A DNA stretch of 27,547 nt. Source: Deinococcus seoulensis. GTDB lineage: Bacteria > Deinococcota > Deinococci > Deinococcales > Deinococcaceae. A program made the translations under genes and the position numbers. Shown here piece by piece: positions 15,894-23,976 of the stretch (positions are counted from its first letter, which is position 1; every line of letters begins with the position of its first letter). Where the stretch lies: positions 1-27,547 of the forward strand of contig NZ_BMQM01000042.1 of assembly GCF_014648115.1 (NCBI RefSeq). Reading direction: 5' to 3'. The notes under the pieces were generated by a model that was given only the letters and a program-made list of their open reading frames with translations, was not told where the DNA came from and ran no database searches.

Positions 15894-17450
15894 ATGCAGC
15901 AACTCACTCCCGGGGAACGCGTGGACATCCGGCACCTGTTCGGCCCGGCCGGACTGGACACGCTGGACCTGCACCTGAGCCGCGCGCCCGACGGTCTGCG
16001 CCTGTGGGTCACGGCCACTCAGGACAGCGGCGCGGCGGGCCAGCCTGGCCCTGGCCCCAGCTCCACCAACCCCACCAACCCCAGCTCCGTCAGCCCCAGC
16101 TCAGTCAGCCCCGGCCCCGATCTGGCCGCCCCGCGCGGCAGTGACGCCCGCATCCGGCTGGGGTACGCCCTGCCGGCCGGGATCACGCACCTGACCGTGG
16201 GCTGCTCGTGGCGCGGCCCGCACGCCTGGAACGGCACCCTGAGCCTCGCGGGCGGCGGCACCCTGCACGCCAGCGTGGACCTGGGCGCCCCCGCCGTGCC
16301 CGGCGCGCCCGACCTGCCGCGTTCGATGCTGCTGGTCGAACTGTACCTGCATGAACGCCGCTGGCGACTGCGCGTGCGTGGCGAGGAGACGCGCGGCGGC
16401 CCGGCCGGAGCGGCGCGGCTGCTGGGCGTCCCGGAAGCGCAGCTGCGCCCCGACCCGCTGCCGACGCCCCCCGCACCAGCCCCCGCTGCGCCTCCACCGG
16501 TTGCGCCTCCACCTGCTGCCCCGCCGCCCGCTGCCCCGGCCCGGCCCGTCGTCCGTCCAGCTGTCCGCCCGGCTGCGCCCGTGCCTCCTGCCCCGCCTGT
16601 CACCGCCCCGCCCCCTGTCACTGCCCCGCCGCCTCCCGCCGCCCCGCCCTCACCCGCGCCCCCCACCCCGGACGCGAACGACTCGGTGCTGGGCCGCTTC
16701 CAGAAGGCGTGGCACGCGCTGCTGGGCCTCCCGGCCGACCCCGCCCCCGGCGCCACGCAGGCCGCGCCGGACACCCGCCGGACACGCCCGGACGCGCAGG
16801 CGGGCGCCGTCACGCGCCGCACCCTCCAGGACCTGAAACGCCGCCTGGACCTGACCGCACAGGACCTGAAACCCGGCGTGGACGGACTGGACGCGAACGC
16901 AGCGCGCCTGCGCGTCCGGCACGCGCAACTGCTCGAAACGCACGGCCGCATCGAACGGGAAGCCCGTGACCTCGAAGACCAGCGGGGCAGACTGCGCGCC
17001 CTGAACCTGCTGGACGCCCAGGAAACCGAACTGCGCGCCGTCGAGAACGAGATCGAACGCGCCGTACAGGCCCTCCAGACCGCGACCGACGACCTGGCGA
17101 CCGAACTGGTCAGCGGTCGCCTCCTCGACAGCCGCGCCCGCCTCGGCGCGGAGGACCGCTACCTGCGCGGCCTAGGCACGCAGGGCGACCGCTCACTCGG
17201 CGACCTGACAGGCCGCCCCGCAAGCCCGACCCCGGCAACCCCGCCCCCCCCGACGCTCACGAGCCCGACGGCCGCCCCCTCAACGCCCACGCCGGACGGA
17301 TCACGCCCCGCCCCGCGCGTGACGCTCACCCCACCCGGCAACCCTCCCCCCGGCAGGCCCGACCCGACCCCGAACACCCCGCCGGGCAAGGACGACGCAC
17401 CCGGTGAGAATGACGGTGGACTGGTCATCCCATGGCTGAACCGCCGCTGA
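15894..17450 (+). CDS. TerD-like protein with proline-rich linker and coiled coil
   Basis: A 518-residue protein. The start (LTPGERVDIRHLF) and the segment MLLVELYLHERRWRLRVRGEE near residues 145-165 match TerD-family (tellurite and stress response) domains, split by a Ser/Pro insert at about 45-75. Residues about 190-265 are almost all Pro, Ala and Val. Residues about 305-425 are charged and heptad-like, a likely coiled coil. The last 85 residues are disordered and Pro/Thr-rich, ending in GGLVIPWLNRR. ATG 15894 has AAGGAGG at 15878-15884. No transmembrane segment is seen. TerD assignment rests on motif resemblance only. Confidence 0.7.
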   Translation: MQQLTPGERVDIRHLFGPAGLDTLDLHLSRAPDGLRLWVTATQDSGAAGQPGPGPSSTNPTNPSSVSPSSVSPGPDLAAPRGSDARIRLGYALPAGITHLTVGCSWRGPHAWNGTLSLAGGGTLHASVDLGAPAVPGAPDLPRSMLLVELYLHERRWRLRVRGEETRGGPAGAARLLGVPEAQLRPDPLPTPPAPAPAAPPPVAPPPAAPPPAAPARPVVRPAVRPAAPVPPAPPVTAPPPVTAPPPPAAPPSPAPPTPDANDSVLGRFQKAWHALLGLPADPAPGATQAAPDTRRTRPDAQAGAVTRRTLQDLKRRLDLTAQDLKPGVDGLDANAARLRVRHAQLLETHGRIEREARDLEDQRGRLRALNLLDAQETELRAVENEIERAVQALQTATDDLATELVSGRLLDSRARLGAEDRYLRGLGTQGDRSLGDLTGRPASPTPATPPPPTLTSPTAAPSTPTPDGSRPAPRVTLTPPGNPPPGRPDPTPNTPPGKDDAPGENDGGLVIPWLNRR

Positions 17451-17466
17451 CGGCCCCGCGCCGGGC

Positions 17467-17660
17467 GTGGCCGTGAAGACCGACATCGTGATCATCGGGG
17501 CCGGGCAGGCCGGACTGCCGGCGGCGTACCACCTGCGGCAGCGTGGCCTGCCGCCATGCCGGGGATTCGTGCTGCTGGACCGTTCGCCCGGACCGGGCAG
17601 CGCGTGGCAGTTTCGCTGGCCAACCCTGACACTCAGCACCGCAAAGGGCCGGCAGGTCAT
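17467..17660 (+). pseudogene. truncated FAD/NAD(P)-binding flavoprotein monooxygenase remnant
   Basis: About 64 codons encode the N-terminus of a flavin-dependent monooxygenase/oxidoreductase. The dinucleotide-binding GAGQAG is at residues 11-16 within a typical beta-alpha-beta unit, then FVLLDRSPGPGSAW and RWPTLTLST as in CzcO-like proteins. Homology stops exactly where the dispersed repeat begins (17659), and the rest of the gene (usually over 300 residues) is missing. The frame continues through the repeat to 17844 without family similarity. GTG 17467 or 17473 is the start; no good ribosome binding site is seen. Confidence 0.8.
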
Positions 17661-17796
17661 ACGGACTCCGAATTGGGTGGCTTGCAAAAGCCGCTGGGTC
17701 CGAGCAGACGCGAGTAGGAGCAAAACGTCCCTCCGGGCGTGGAGTTGGCAACCCGGTACCCTGCCGGATTGTCAGCGAAACAGACGGAATCCCGGT
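17659..17796 (+). repeat. dispersed intergenic repeat, copy 2
   Basis: It starts with ATACGGACTCCG, identical to copy 1, and ends in GAAACAGACGGAATCCC, a decayed form of the copy 1 right end. The middle shares CGTGGAGTT with copies 1 and 3 and CGGATTGTCAGCGAAACAGAC with copy 3. It replaces the 3' part of the flavoprotein gene and touches the stop codon of the HD-domain gene. Confidence 0.8.
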
Positions 17797-18260
17797 CAGG
17801 TGCCGGGCGTGCAGGCGGCCTTCCCGGCGGCGGTGCTCATGTAGCGGGCGTCGGGTTGGATGCCCACGCGGGTCAGTTCGAGACGGTCGGCGTCCCAGCA
17901 GGCGCCGATGGTGGGGTCGGCGCTGAGCTCGCCGAGTTCGTGGCGGGCGCAGGCGCGGGCAAGCAGGTCCACCTGCGCGTCCGACAGTGGCAGGCGTGTC
18001 CGCCACGCCCGGACGAGTGTGGCGGCCCGTTCGCCGTGCCCGGTGTCGTACCACTCGTCGTGCCGTTCGGCGTCATGGAACCACGCGAAGTACCGCGCGA
18101 CGCTCACGTCACCGCCCGACGCGGCGGCCAGGCGCTCGGCGTGTGCCTGCACCCGCTCCCAGTGGGCGGGACCGTGAATGGAGTGCCTGCCCAGCCGGAA
18201 GTGGAGGATCAGGTCGGCGCGCAGGTCATGGGGGACGGCAGTGGCGGGGGAGGCAGTCAT
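17796..18260 (-). CDS. HD-domain phosphohydrolase
   Basis: A 154-residue protein with an HD metal-dependent phosphohydrolase pattern: His29 (SIHGPAHWERV), the His62-Asp63 pair (WFHDAERHDEW), His106 (ARHE) and a late Asp123/Asp125 (CWDADRLEL). HD proteins of this size act on nucleotides or small phosphoesters; the substrate is not predictable. It is 51 bases downstream of the hypothetical gene on the same strand. TATCCT at 18273-18268 lies 7 bases before the ATG, suggesting a leaderless transcript of its own. Confidence 0.85.
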   Translation of the reverse strand: MTASPATAVPHDLRADLILHFRLGRHSIHGPAHWERVQAHAERLAAASGGDVSVARYFAWFHDAERHDEWYDTGHGERAATLVRAWRTRLPLSDAQVDLLARACARHELGELSADPTIGACWDADRLELTRVGIQPDARYMSTAAGKAACTPGT

Positions 18261-18267
18261 GCCCAGC

Positions 18268-18273
18268 AGGATA
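18268..18273 (-). promoter_or_regulatory. -10 element of a leaderless HD-domain transcript
   Basis: TATCCT on the - strand ends 7 bases before ATG 18260. No ribosome binding site is present in the gap GCTGGGC. No good -35 box was found. Confidence 0.45.
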
Positions 18274-18311
18274 GGAGACCCGCCCGGCGTGCGGGACGGC
18301 AGGTGCCGGAT

Positions 18312-18773
18312 TCAGGCCTGCGGGTCGGGCTGCGTGGGGCGCAGGGTCAGGTGCACGCCGTCCACCGTGAACTGCATGCCCTGCGGGGTACTGCGGAAGC
18401 CCAGGAACGATCCGGCGGGGAATTCCAGGTTCATCACGCCGTGCCGGTCGAACAGCGTTCCGGCGTCGCGGGAGAACGCGGCGACGTCCGAGTCGTTCCG
18501 TTGCGTTCCCTCGGGCAGCAGGTGCGGGTCGCTGACGTTCAGGGCGGCGGCGGCCGCGCGGTGATCTCCCGGTCCCAGGAACGTGAACGCGAGGTCCTGC
18601 GTCACGAACACGTCGTGCTCGGTCAGGCCCAGTAGCCCCGCCGTGCCGGACGGGCCATCGCCGCTGGTGTGCGGGCGCGGCGCGATGGAACTCACGCCGC
18701 GCCGCACCATCAGCTGCGTCAGGTCCCGGGTGAAGTCGTGCGTGGCGGCCTGCGGGCGTGCGGGAGAGGTCAT
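18312..18773 (-). CDS. hypothetical protein
   Basis: I do not recognise this 153-residue soluble protein. It has no signal peptide or membrane segment. Visible features are HDVFVTQDLAFTFLGPGDH near the middle and a C-terminal beta-rich stretch (GVMNLEFPAGSFLGF, GMQFTVDGVHLTLRP). ATG 18773 is preferred over the upstream in-frame start at 18824. The -10-like TACCCT at 18785-18780 ends 6 bases before it, and the upstream codons would lie in a strong hairpin. It is divergent from the GGDEF gene. Confidence 0.7.
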   Translation of the reverse strand: MTSPARPQAATHDFTRDLTQLMVRRGVSSIAPRPHTSGDGPSGTAGLLGLTEHDVFVTQDLAFTFLGPGDHRAAAAALNVSDPHLLPEGTQRNDSDVAAFSRDAGTLFDRHGVMNLEFPAGSFLGFRSTPQGMQFTVDGVHLTLRPTQPDPQA

Positions 18774-18783
18774 GCCCCCAGGG

Positions 18784-18826
18784 TAATGCCCGGCGGCCCG
18801 CTCGGCGAACGGGCCGCCGGGCATTA
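18784..18826. promoter_or_regulatory. 17-bp perfect inverted repeat between divergent genes
   Basis: TAATGCCCGGCGGCCCG (18784-18800) and its exact complement (18810-18826) flank a 9-base loop. It touches the -10 box of the - strand gene and lies about 16 bases before the weak -35 of the GGDEF gene. Neither gene ends here, so it is not an ordinary terminator. An operator, a cruciform, or a former terminator between now-missing genes are possible. Confidence 0.7.
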
Positions 18827-18841
18827 AGGTGTCGGGCCGTC

Positions 18842-18870
18842 ATGACGTTGTGTGACCCGGCGTTCATACT
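18842..18870 (+). promoter_or_regulatory. promoter of the GGDEF gene (leaderless)
   Basis: CATACT (18865-18870) lies 6 bases before GTG 18877, and ATGACG (18842-18847) is 17 bases further upstream as a -35. No separate ribosome binding site fits in the gap, so the transcript probably starts at or near the start codon. Confidence 0.5.
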
Positions 18871-18876
18871 GGGGGC

Positions 18877-20541
18877 GTGACGTCCTTCCCTGCACTGGCC
18901 GAGCAGGCCTGGTCCCTGCGCTTCACCGACCCCGGTGAGGCCTCCGCGCTGGCGGGGCAACTGACAGGCGCAGACGCGGCGCAGCGGGCGCAGGCGCAGG
19001 TCGTGCAGGGGTTCCTGCTGTGGCGCGCCGGGGACCTGCTGCGGTCCCTGGAGCAGGTCACGCAGGCCGAGGCGACCCTGCGCGACCTGAACGACGAACG
19101 CTGGCTGGCCCGCGCCCTGAGCATGCAGGCCGTGCTGCTCGGCGACGTGGGCGAGGGCGAACGCGCCCTGCGGATCCTGCAGGAGGAACTGGAACTCGTG
19201 CGCCGCATCGGCGACACCGAGATGGAAGCGTCCGCCAACAACGATTTCGGCGTGCAGATCGCCTGGGACGACCCGGAACGCGCCCTGCAGTACTACCAGC
19301 GGGCCTACGACCTGCTGGACCGCGCGGACCCGCCCTGCCCGTCCATTCAGGGCATCGCGGCGCTGAACATGGCCGAGGTGTACCTGCAACGGCAGCAACT
19401 GGAACTCGGGGACGCCCTGACCGAACGCGGCGGGCAACTGCTACACCAGGCGCAGGCATGGTCGTTCTGGCCGTTCTACGTGAGCCTGCGCGCCACCTGC
19501 CTGACCCGCGAGGGCCGCTTCGACGAGGCCCGCACCCTGATCCGCGAGGCGTTCACGCGCCTCGGCGATCACCAGTCTGCCGCCGGGCAACCCGGCCCGG
19601 ACCCGATCGAGTCCGTGCAGATGCTACGCACCACCGCCGCCCGCACCGAGTACGACAGCGGCCACCCGGACCGCGCCCTGGCGTGGCTGCGCGACATGGA
19701 AACGTGGCCCGGCACGCGCAGCGAACTGAAAATCGAGTACCTGGACCTGCGCGCCAGCATCCAGGCGGAACTCGGGGATCACGCCGCCGCGTACCGCAGC
19801 GTGCGGCAACTGCTGGACGTCAGCCGCACCCGGCACGCCTACGAACGCGACGCGCAGATCAAGAGCCTGGAAGTCCTGCACCGCACCGACATGGCCCTGC
19901 AACGCTCCCGCGAGGCCGAGCAGGCCGCCCAGCACCTCCGCGAGCACCTCACGCAACTGCAGACCCTCAAGGGACAACTGGAGAAACTCAGCACCACCGA
20001 CGAACTGACCGGCCTGGGCAACCGCCGCCAGTTCGAACACGACCGCGCCCTGCTGCACCCCGACGACGCCGTCCTGGTCATCGACATCGACTACTTCAAG
20101 CACGTGAACGACACGCACGGCCACTCGGCAGGCGACGTGACCCTGCGCGAGGTGGCCGACCGCATCAGCGGCGCGCTGCGCCGCAGCGACCGCGCCTACC
20201 GCTACGGCGGCGAGGAATTCACCGTCATCCTGCGCGGCGTGGGCAACACGCACGTCCTGGAAGTCTCCGAACGCATCCGCGTGGCCGTCGCCGCCGCGCC
20301 CATCACCGCCATCCACGACACCGTGACCGTCAGCGTCGGCGCGGCCGTCGTCGGACAGCGCAGCCCGGACGAGATTCTCGGCGCTGCCGACCGCGCCCTG
20401 TACCGCGCCAAGAACAGCGGCCGCAACCGCACCAGCGTCGAACCTGCCCACCCGCCCGGCGGCACCCGCCCCGGACACCCAGGCGCCCACGCGACCGGGA
20501 TCGGCCGCGCAGGCCTCGGCACCGACCGCCAGAACCCCTGA
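18877..20541 (+). CDS. TPR-containing diguanylate cyclase (GGDEF)
   Basis: A 554-residue soluble protein that would make cyclic di-GMP from two GTP. Residues about 20-345 are helical tetratricopeptide-like repeats (for example ALQYYQRAYDLLDRAD, LAWLRDMETW), and about 345-385 form a signalling coiled coil. The GGDEF domain starts at TTDELTGLGNRRQFE. VIDIDYFKHVNDTHGH holds the metal Asp, the active site GGEEF is at 444-448, and an RxxD inhibitory site (Arg435-Asp438) lies five residues before it. The last 45 residues are disordered. No membrane segment is present, so it senses cytosolic partners. GTG 18877 fits a leaderless -10 box. Confidence 0.93.
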   Translation: MTSFPALAEQAWSLRFTDPGEASALAGQLTGADAAQRAQAQVVQGFLLWRAGDLLRSLEQVTQAEATLRDLNDERWLARALSMQAVLLGDVGEGERALRILQEELELVRRIGDTEMEASANNDFGVQIAWDDPERALQYYQRAYDLLDRADPPCPSIQGIAALNMAEVYLQRQQLELGDALTERGGQLLHQAQAWSFWPFYVSLRATCLTREGRFDEARTLIREAFTRLGDHQSAAGQPGPDPIESVQMLRTTAARTEYDSGHPDRALAWLRDMETWPGTRSELKIEYLDLRASIQAELGDHAAAYRSVRQLLDVSRTRHAYERDAQIKSLEVLHRTDMALQRSREAEQAAQHLREHLTQLQTLKGQLEKLSTTDELTGLGNRRQFEHDRALLHPDDAVLVIDIDYFKHVNDTHGHSAGDVTLREVADRISGALRRSDRAYRYGGEEFTVILRGVGNTHVLEVSERIRVAVAAAPITAIHDTVTVSVGAAVVGQRSPDEILGAADRALYRAKNSGRNRTSVEPAHPPGGTRPGHPGAHATGIGRAGLGTDRQNP

Positions 20542-20548
20542 AACTGCG

Positions 20549-20598
20549 GTCTGTTTCGCTGACAATCCGGTGAAGTTCCGGATTACCAGCTCCACGCG
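20549..20598 (-). repeat. dispersed intergenic repeat, copy 3, broken
   Basis: Read on the - strand it gives CGTGGAGCTGG, then CCGGATTGTCAGCGAAACAGAC, matching the right half of copy 2. The left half is missing because the MITE-like element begins at 20598/20599. It contains a 7-bp hairpin AATCCGG / CCGGATT (20564-20584) right after the GGDEF gene. Confidence 0.75.
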
Positions 20599-20724
20599 GT
20601 AGTTGGCTGGAACTAGACTCTGTTGGCGAATTCGAAAACCGCTGTTGGGTGAGGCGGAGCATCACGACTCGGCAACGAGAAATGCGGAGTCTGGGAGCTA
20701 TCACCTGAATTCGCCAACAAAGTC
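20599..20724. mobile_element. MITE-like element with IS1182-type ends, interrupted on the right
   Basis: The left end GTAGTTGGCTGGAACTA (20599-20615) plus GACTCTGTTGGCGAATTC (20616-20633) is identical to the IS1182-family end at 27184-27218. The right end is split: GAATTCGCCAACAAAGTC (20707-20724, one mismatch to the inverted left end) lies before the IS1-like element and TAGTTCCAGCCAACTAC (21872-21888) after it. The core of about 70 bases has no coding capacity. Confidence 0.8.
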
Positions 20725-21877
20725 GAACTATGCCCGACAGGAAACGCCTTGAGGCCGTGACAGCCACGCGCGCAGCGTCCAAACGCGATCGGTCAGCCCA
20801 ATCGCCATCGCCGGTGTGCGCTGCAGGTACCGTTGACGTCCCTTCGGGACGTCAAGCTTCTTCCGAAGACCACGCTGCGTTCGGCACCAGTTGTAGGCCC
20901 CCTGGACCAGATGAGCCAGACTCACCCGGTGGACCGTCAGCCTCGCGAATGCGAGGCTTTTCCTCGCCAGGTGGGGATTCATCCGTCTCGGCGTCGCGTT
21001 CTGACGCTCCACGGCGGAGGTGTTGGGCTTCCGGTAGCCCAACCGCTGCAGTTCTTCGTGTACCCGGGTGCGAGTCCCTGCTGCGATCTCGGTTCGGACG
21101 CTCACGACCCGCTTCCCGGAATACTCCTTGATGATCCGTACGTGAGCCGAGGATCGCGGGACCCGGTAAGCCGTCTTCGGGAATCGCCCCCGCGTTCCCT
21201 GTCTCGCAGGCCGGTACGGCCTGCCGAATACTTCAGGGAATAACGTCTGGTACGACAGAAAACCATCAGTGAACAGGACCAGTCCATGAGGATCAGCGAG
21301 GCGTTCTCTGGCCTGAACGAGCAATGACCGCGTCAGGGTAGCCGTGCGCTCGCCGACCTCGCCCTGGATCAGGAACTTACTGCTGGGGTCGATGACGGTC
21401 GCGTCCCAGGCGGGCTCCTTCTTGCGGCCGACGAATCCGTAGCGCTCGTCTGCCTGAATGCTCGTGACCTGCAGGTCACGAGCATTCAGGTCGTGGAGGT
21501 GCTGTGCGTGGGTTCCGGCGGTGCGGACGATCCGCGCGACCGTGGTGCGGTGACAGCCGACCAGTTCAGCGGTCGTGATGAAGCTATTGCCGTGGGTGAC
21601 GTGATTGACGACGGCGTCGACGGTGTCCTGGGAGCAGCGTGCGTTCCAGTAGGGCGTGCCCTTGAGTTCACTGAATTCAGTGCCGCACGTGGTGCATTTG
21701 AGGAGTCGTCGGTGGTAAGGGCCGTATCGTCGGCTGAGCTTGATGTTTCCCTGCTGAGCGCGGTGTTGGACTGGACAGGCAGGGTTCTGACAGACGAAAT
21801 GTTCGAGTGGGAGCTCTTTTGACACGTCCGGGGATACGCCCCGGACGCTCCCATTTCAGTGGTGTCGGGCATAGTTC
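20725..21877 (-). mobile_element. IS1-like insertion sequence
   Basis: About 1150 bases bounded by 15-bp inverted repeats GAACTATGCCCGACA (20725-20739) and its complement (21863-21877), with one transposase gene. The right end shares TAGTTC with the interrupted MITE-like element, so the exact border may be 21871. No clear target duplication is seen. Inside, an 8-bp hairpin GTCCGGGG / CCCCGGAC (21826-21846) precedes the transposase start and may block read-through translation. Confidence 0.85.
20728..21825 (-). CDS. IS1-like transposase
   Basis: A 365-residue DDE transposase. An N-terminal zinc-binding region holds Cys12, Cys17, Cys44 and Cys47, followed by a helix-turn-helix (TTAELVGCHRTTVARIV, about 84-100). 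The likely catalytic residues are Asp126 (QADERYGF), Asp187 (FTDGFLSY) and Glu273 (SAVERQNATPRR), and LARKSLAFAR follows as in IS1 relatives. The GTG start at 21825 lies directly after a hairpin. The stop codon is formed inside the terminal repeat. It looks intact. Confidence 0.88.
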   Translation of the reverse strand: MSKELPLEHFVCQNPACPVQHRAQQGNIKLSRRYGPYHRRLLKCTTCGTEFSELKGTPYWNARCSQDTVDAVVNHVTHGNSFITTAELVGCHRTTVARIVRTAGTHAQHLHDLNARDLQVTSIQADERYGFVGRKKEPAWDATVIDPSSKFLIQGEVGERTATLTRSLLVQARERLADPHGLVLFTDGFLSYQTLFPEVFGRPYRPARQGTRGRFPKTAYRVPRSSAHVRIIKEYSGKRVVSVRTEIAAGTRTRVHEELQRLGYRKPNTSAVERQNATPRRMNPHLARKSLAFARLTVHRVSLAHLVQGAYNWCRTQRGLRKKLDVPKGRQRYLQRTPAMAIGLTDRVWTLRAWLSRPQGVSCRA

Positions 21878-22272
21878 CAGCCAACTACCATAAAGTCAGC
21901 ATAAATTTTTAACATCTCCTGTCTATCTGGTTCATCGATAGAATCTAATATAGTGCTTCTAATGGGAATGGGGATCAAAACAATTTCGATATTCTTATTT
22001 TTGAAAATCTTTTGGACCTCCCGTATATTGCTGGAAAATGCTGATATTATTTGAGGAGAGCTTTTATACCAATCTTTACGCCACTCGTTGCCGTATGGGG
22101 CAATATAATTTTTAAAAAAACCTACATCTTTTTTCAATAGGCCGGATTTGCATTTCTCATTAAGCTGAGACATAAGGATCGGGGAATTCGGAAGAATAGA
22201 CTCCGTCTGAGCATTAGAATGCGTAGCGAGCATGGCACATGTCAAAATTAATAAACCGGTTATATGCTTCAT
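21856..22272 (-). pseudogene. truncated second AlgX-like acetyltransferase gene
   Basis: The native part encodes a signal peptide (MKHITGLLILTCAMLATHSNAQ) and about 105 residues of the SGNH-like domain. IEIVLIPIPIRSTILDSID aligns with TDIVMVPIPQRGVLAHLSS of the upstream algX-like protein, so they are paralogues. After DFM the frame runs into the mobile-element end and adds ten foreign residues (VVGWNYARHH) before a stop inside the IS. The catalytic DxHW and GTS motifs are lost. It follows the algX-like gene by 15 bases and shares its AT-rich composition. Confidence 0.85.
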
Positions 22273-22287
22273 GTTCCCATCTGGGTT

Positions 22288-23976
22288 TTAGCGATTTTGG
22301 AGGATGATATTAAACTTAGTAAAGTTGACTGCAAGATCTCTTTTATCTCCGGGGGCAAATCCATCCGTACTGTTGCTCATGTTCGACAGAATTACTACTG
22401 AGTCATCGCCAGTTGACTGGAAAGACTGTTCCAGATTAAAAACTGCTCCAGAATCCTTACTGAAGTTTGAAATATTTTTTCCGTTTATGAATACGGAGAT
22501 TTTTTGGCCTTTCATAGGCAAGGCCCCACTTAAATTTACTTTATACAGCTTGTTTTTTATACCAGAAAATGAGATCATGCTCAATTTGCCAAGCGACCAT
22601 CTGTTTGACCCTCTTTCTAAAGTAGAAAAGTTTTGAGTATAGAAGTCGGATTCTCTGCTTGAATCAATGAGGTCGATCGATTCGTCGCTGATTACGTTGA
22701 TATTTGAGAGTATTTCTTCTGGGAAGCGGCATTTATATGCCTCGACCAGCTCTGGTTTTATTTTAATTTTTAAATCTCCGCTTATTGGCATATCTGGCAG
22801 TGTATTGACAAAATAGTATTTACCGTCATCGTTATTTAGACGCAGTGATTTTGCTAGTTTGCCGGTGACGACATCATTTATTGTGTAATCAATAGACTTT
22901 AATGTCTTGTCGTTTATATCTAGGAGTGTAACGGAATACTTATCTTTATTGAATGGTAAGATAGTAAAGCCGTTCTCGGATCGCTTTTGCAAAGGCTTAT
23001 CTTCGCATACCGCTGACAAGCGGGCTGCTATCTCCCATCCTTTGACTGCAAATGAATAGTCGGGGTAATCTTTATTTGCGGCTACCGTATACTCAAATTC
23101 CCAGACGGCTTTGTCGGGCATAGATAGTTTTTTGGATGAAAACCAGTCTTCCATTGATCCAAAGGTATTGCCACCAACCAAACCGAGATTTACGAAGTCT
23201 TGACCTGAGAAATACTTTATAAATTCTACAAAACTAAATTCTTTACTTGCGGTATTGCTTGTCCCAAAAACAACGTTTAACTCCTCGTCTGAGAAGAGGT
23301 CTGTTTGTTTTTCGGCTGAAACTGCCTGAAATTGTTCCACCATCTCCGGTGCTTGTGAAGTTCCGCAATTGTCTTTTAATACCTGGCTTACGGAGCCAGA
23401 AATTACCGCATCTCTTGTTTTTTGCAAAGTGTATGCTTGTGTTGAATTACTCGGGTATAGAATTTGAACGACCGACTCAGCGCTCAGTTTAGCTCCTGTA
23501 GATCCCCAATGATGATCTCTGCGAAGCGCAAAGTTTTGGAGGCCTACTTTGTCAAGTTTTGATATGTCAACCGCTTTGAATCCTAGAATCTGAACTTGTC
23601 TAACAAATTCTTGATATGAATTCAGGGCTTTAGCTGAATCATAAATAGCAAGTGTTTCGAATTTATTTGATGAAAGGTGTGCCAAAACACCGCGCTGGGG
23701 TATTGGGACCATTACTATATCGGTCCCATTTCTTTTGAAAGACCTAGCTAATGCCGTTATTGCTCGTCTTTCATTAACGTCAAGCCTGCGGCCTTGCGAG
23801 AGGTCTAGTGTTGGCCGAAGGGGATTGGATCTTAGTAGCCATCCCTCATTGGATTCAATCAGTGAGTTTGCGCCCAATTTAGCCTTATCGCATATCTCGA
23901 TCGTCTGCGCTCCGGCTCTATTGAATGAGATAGCGAGAAGCAAGCTGATCCCTATCGTTACTCTTTGCGTTATCAT
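22288..23976 (-). CDS. AlgX/AlgJ-like polysaccharide O-acetyltransferase
   Basis: A 562-residue exported protein with signal peptide MITQRVTIGISLLLAISFNRAGAQ. Residues about 25-300 form an SGNH-hydrolase-like acetyltransferase domain: Asp154-His156-Trp157 (RDHHW), Ser240 in FGTSNTAS, and the AVWEFEY strand near 291-297. Residues about 300-562 are beta-rich and may bind polysaccharide, like the C-terminal module of AlgX. Such enzymes transfer acetyl groups to polymer in the periplasm. The start is the ATG 2 bases after the algJ stop, with GGAG upstream; a longer frame from 24024 overlaps algJ. DNA is strikingly AT-rich, unlike algJ, pointing to separate origin. Confidence 0.85.
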   Translation of the reverse strand: MITQRVTIGISLLLAISFNRAGAQTIEICDKAKLGANSLIESNEGWLLRSNPLRPTLDLSQGRRLDVNERRAITALARSFKRNGTDIVMVPIPQRGVLAHLSSNKFETLAIYDSAKALNSYQEFVRQVQILGFKAVDISKLDKVGLQNFALRRDHHWGSTGAKLSAESVVQILYPSNSTQAYTLQKTRDAVISGSVSQVLKDNCGTSQAPEMVEQFQAVSAEKQTDLFSDEELNVVFGTSNTASKEFSFVEFIKYFSGQDFVNLGLVGGNTFGSMEDWFSSKKLSMPDKAVWEFEYTVAANKDYPDYSFAVKGWEIAARLSAVCEDKPLQKRSENGFTILPFNKDKYSVTLLDINDKTLKSIDYTINDVVTGKLAKSLRLNNDDGKYYFVNTLPDMPISGDLKIKIKPELVEAYKCRFPEEILSNINVISDESIDLIDSSRESDFYTQNFSTLERGSNRWSLGKLSMISFSGIKNKLYKVNLSGALPMKGQKISVFINGKNISNFSKDSGAVFNLEQSFQSTGDDSVVILSNMSNSTDGFAPGDKRDLAVNFTKFNIILQNR

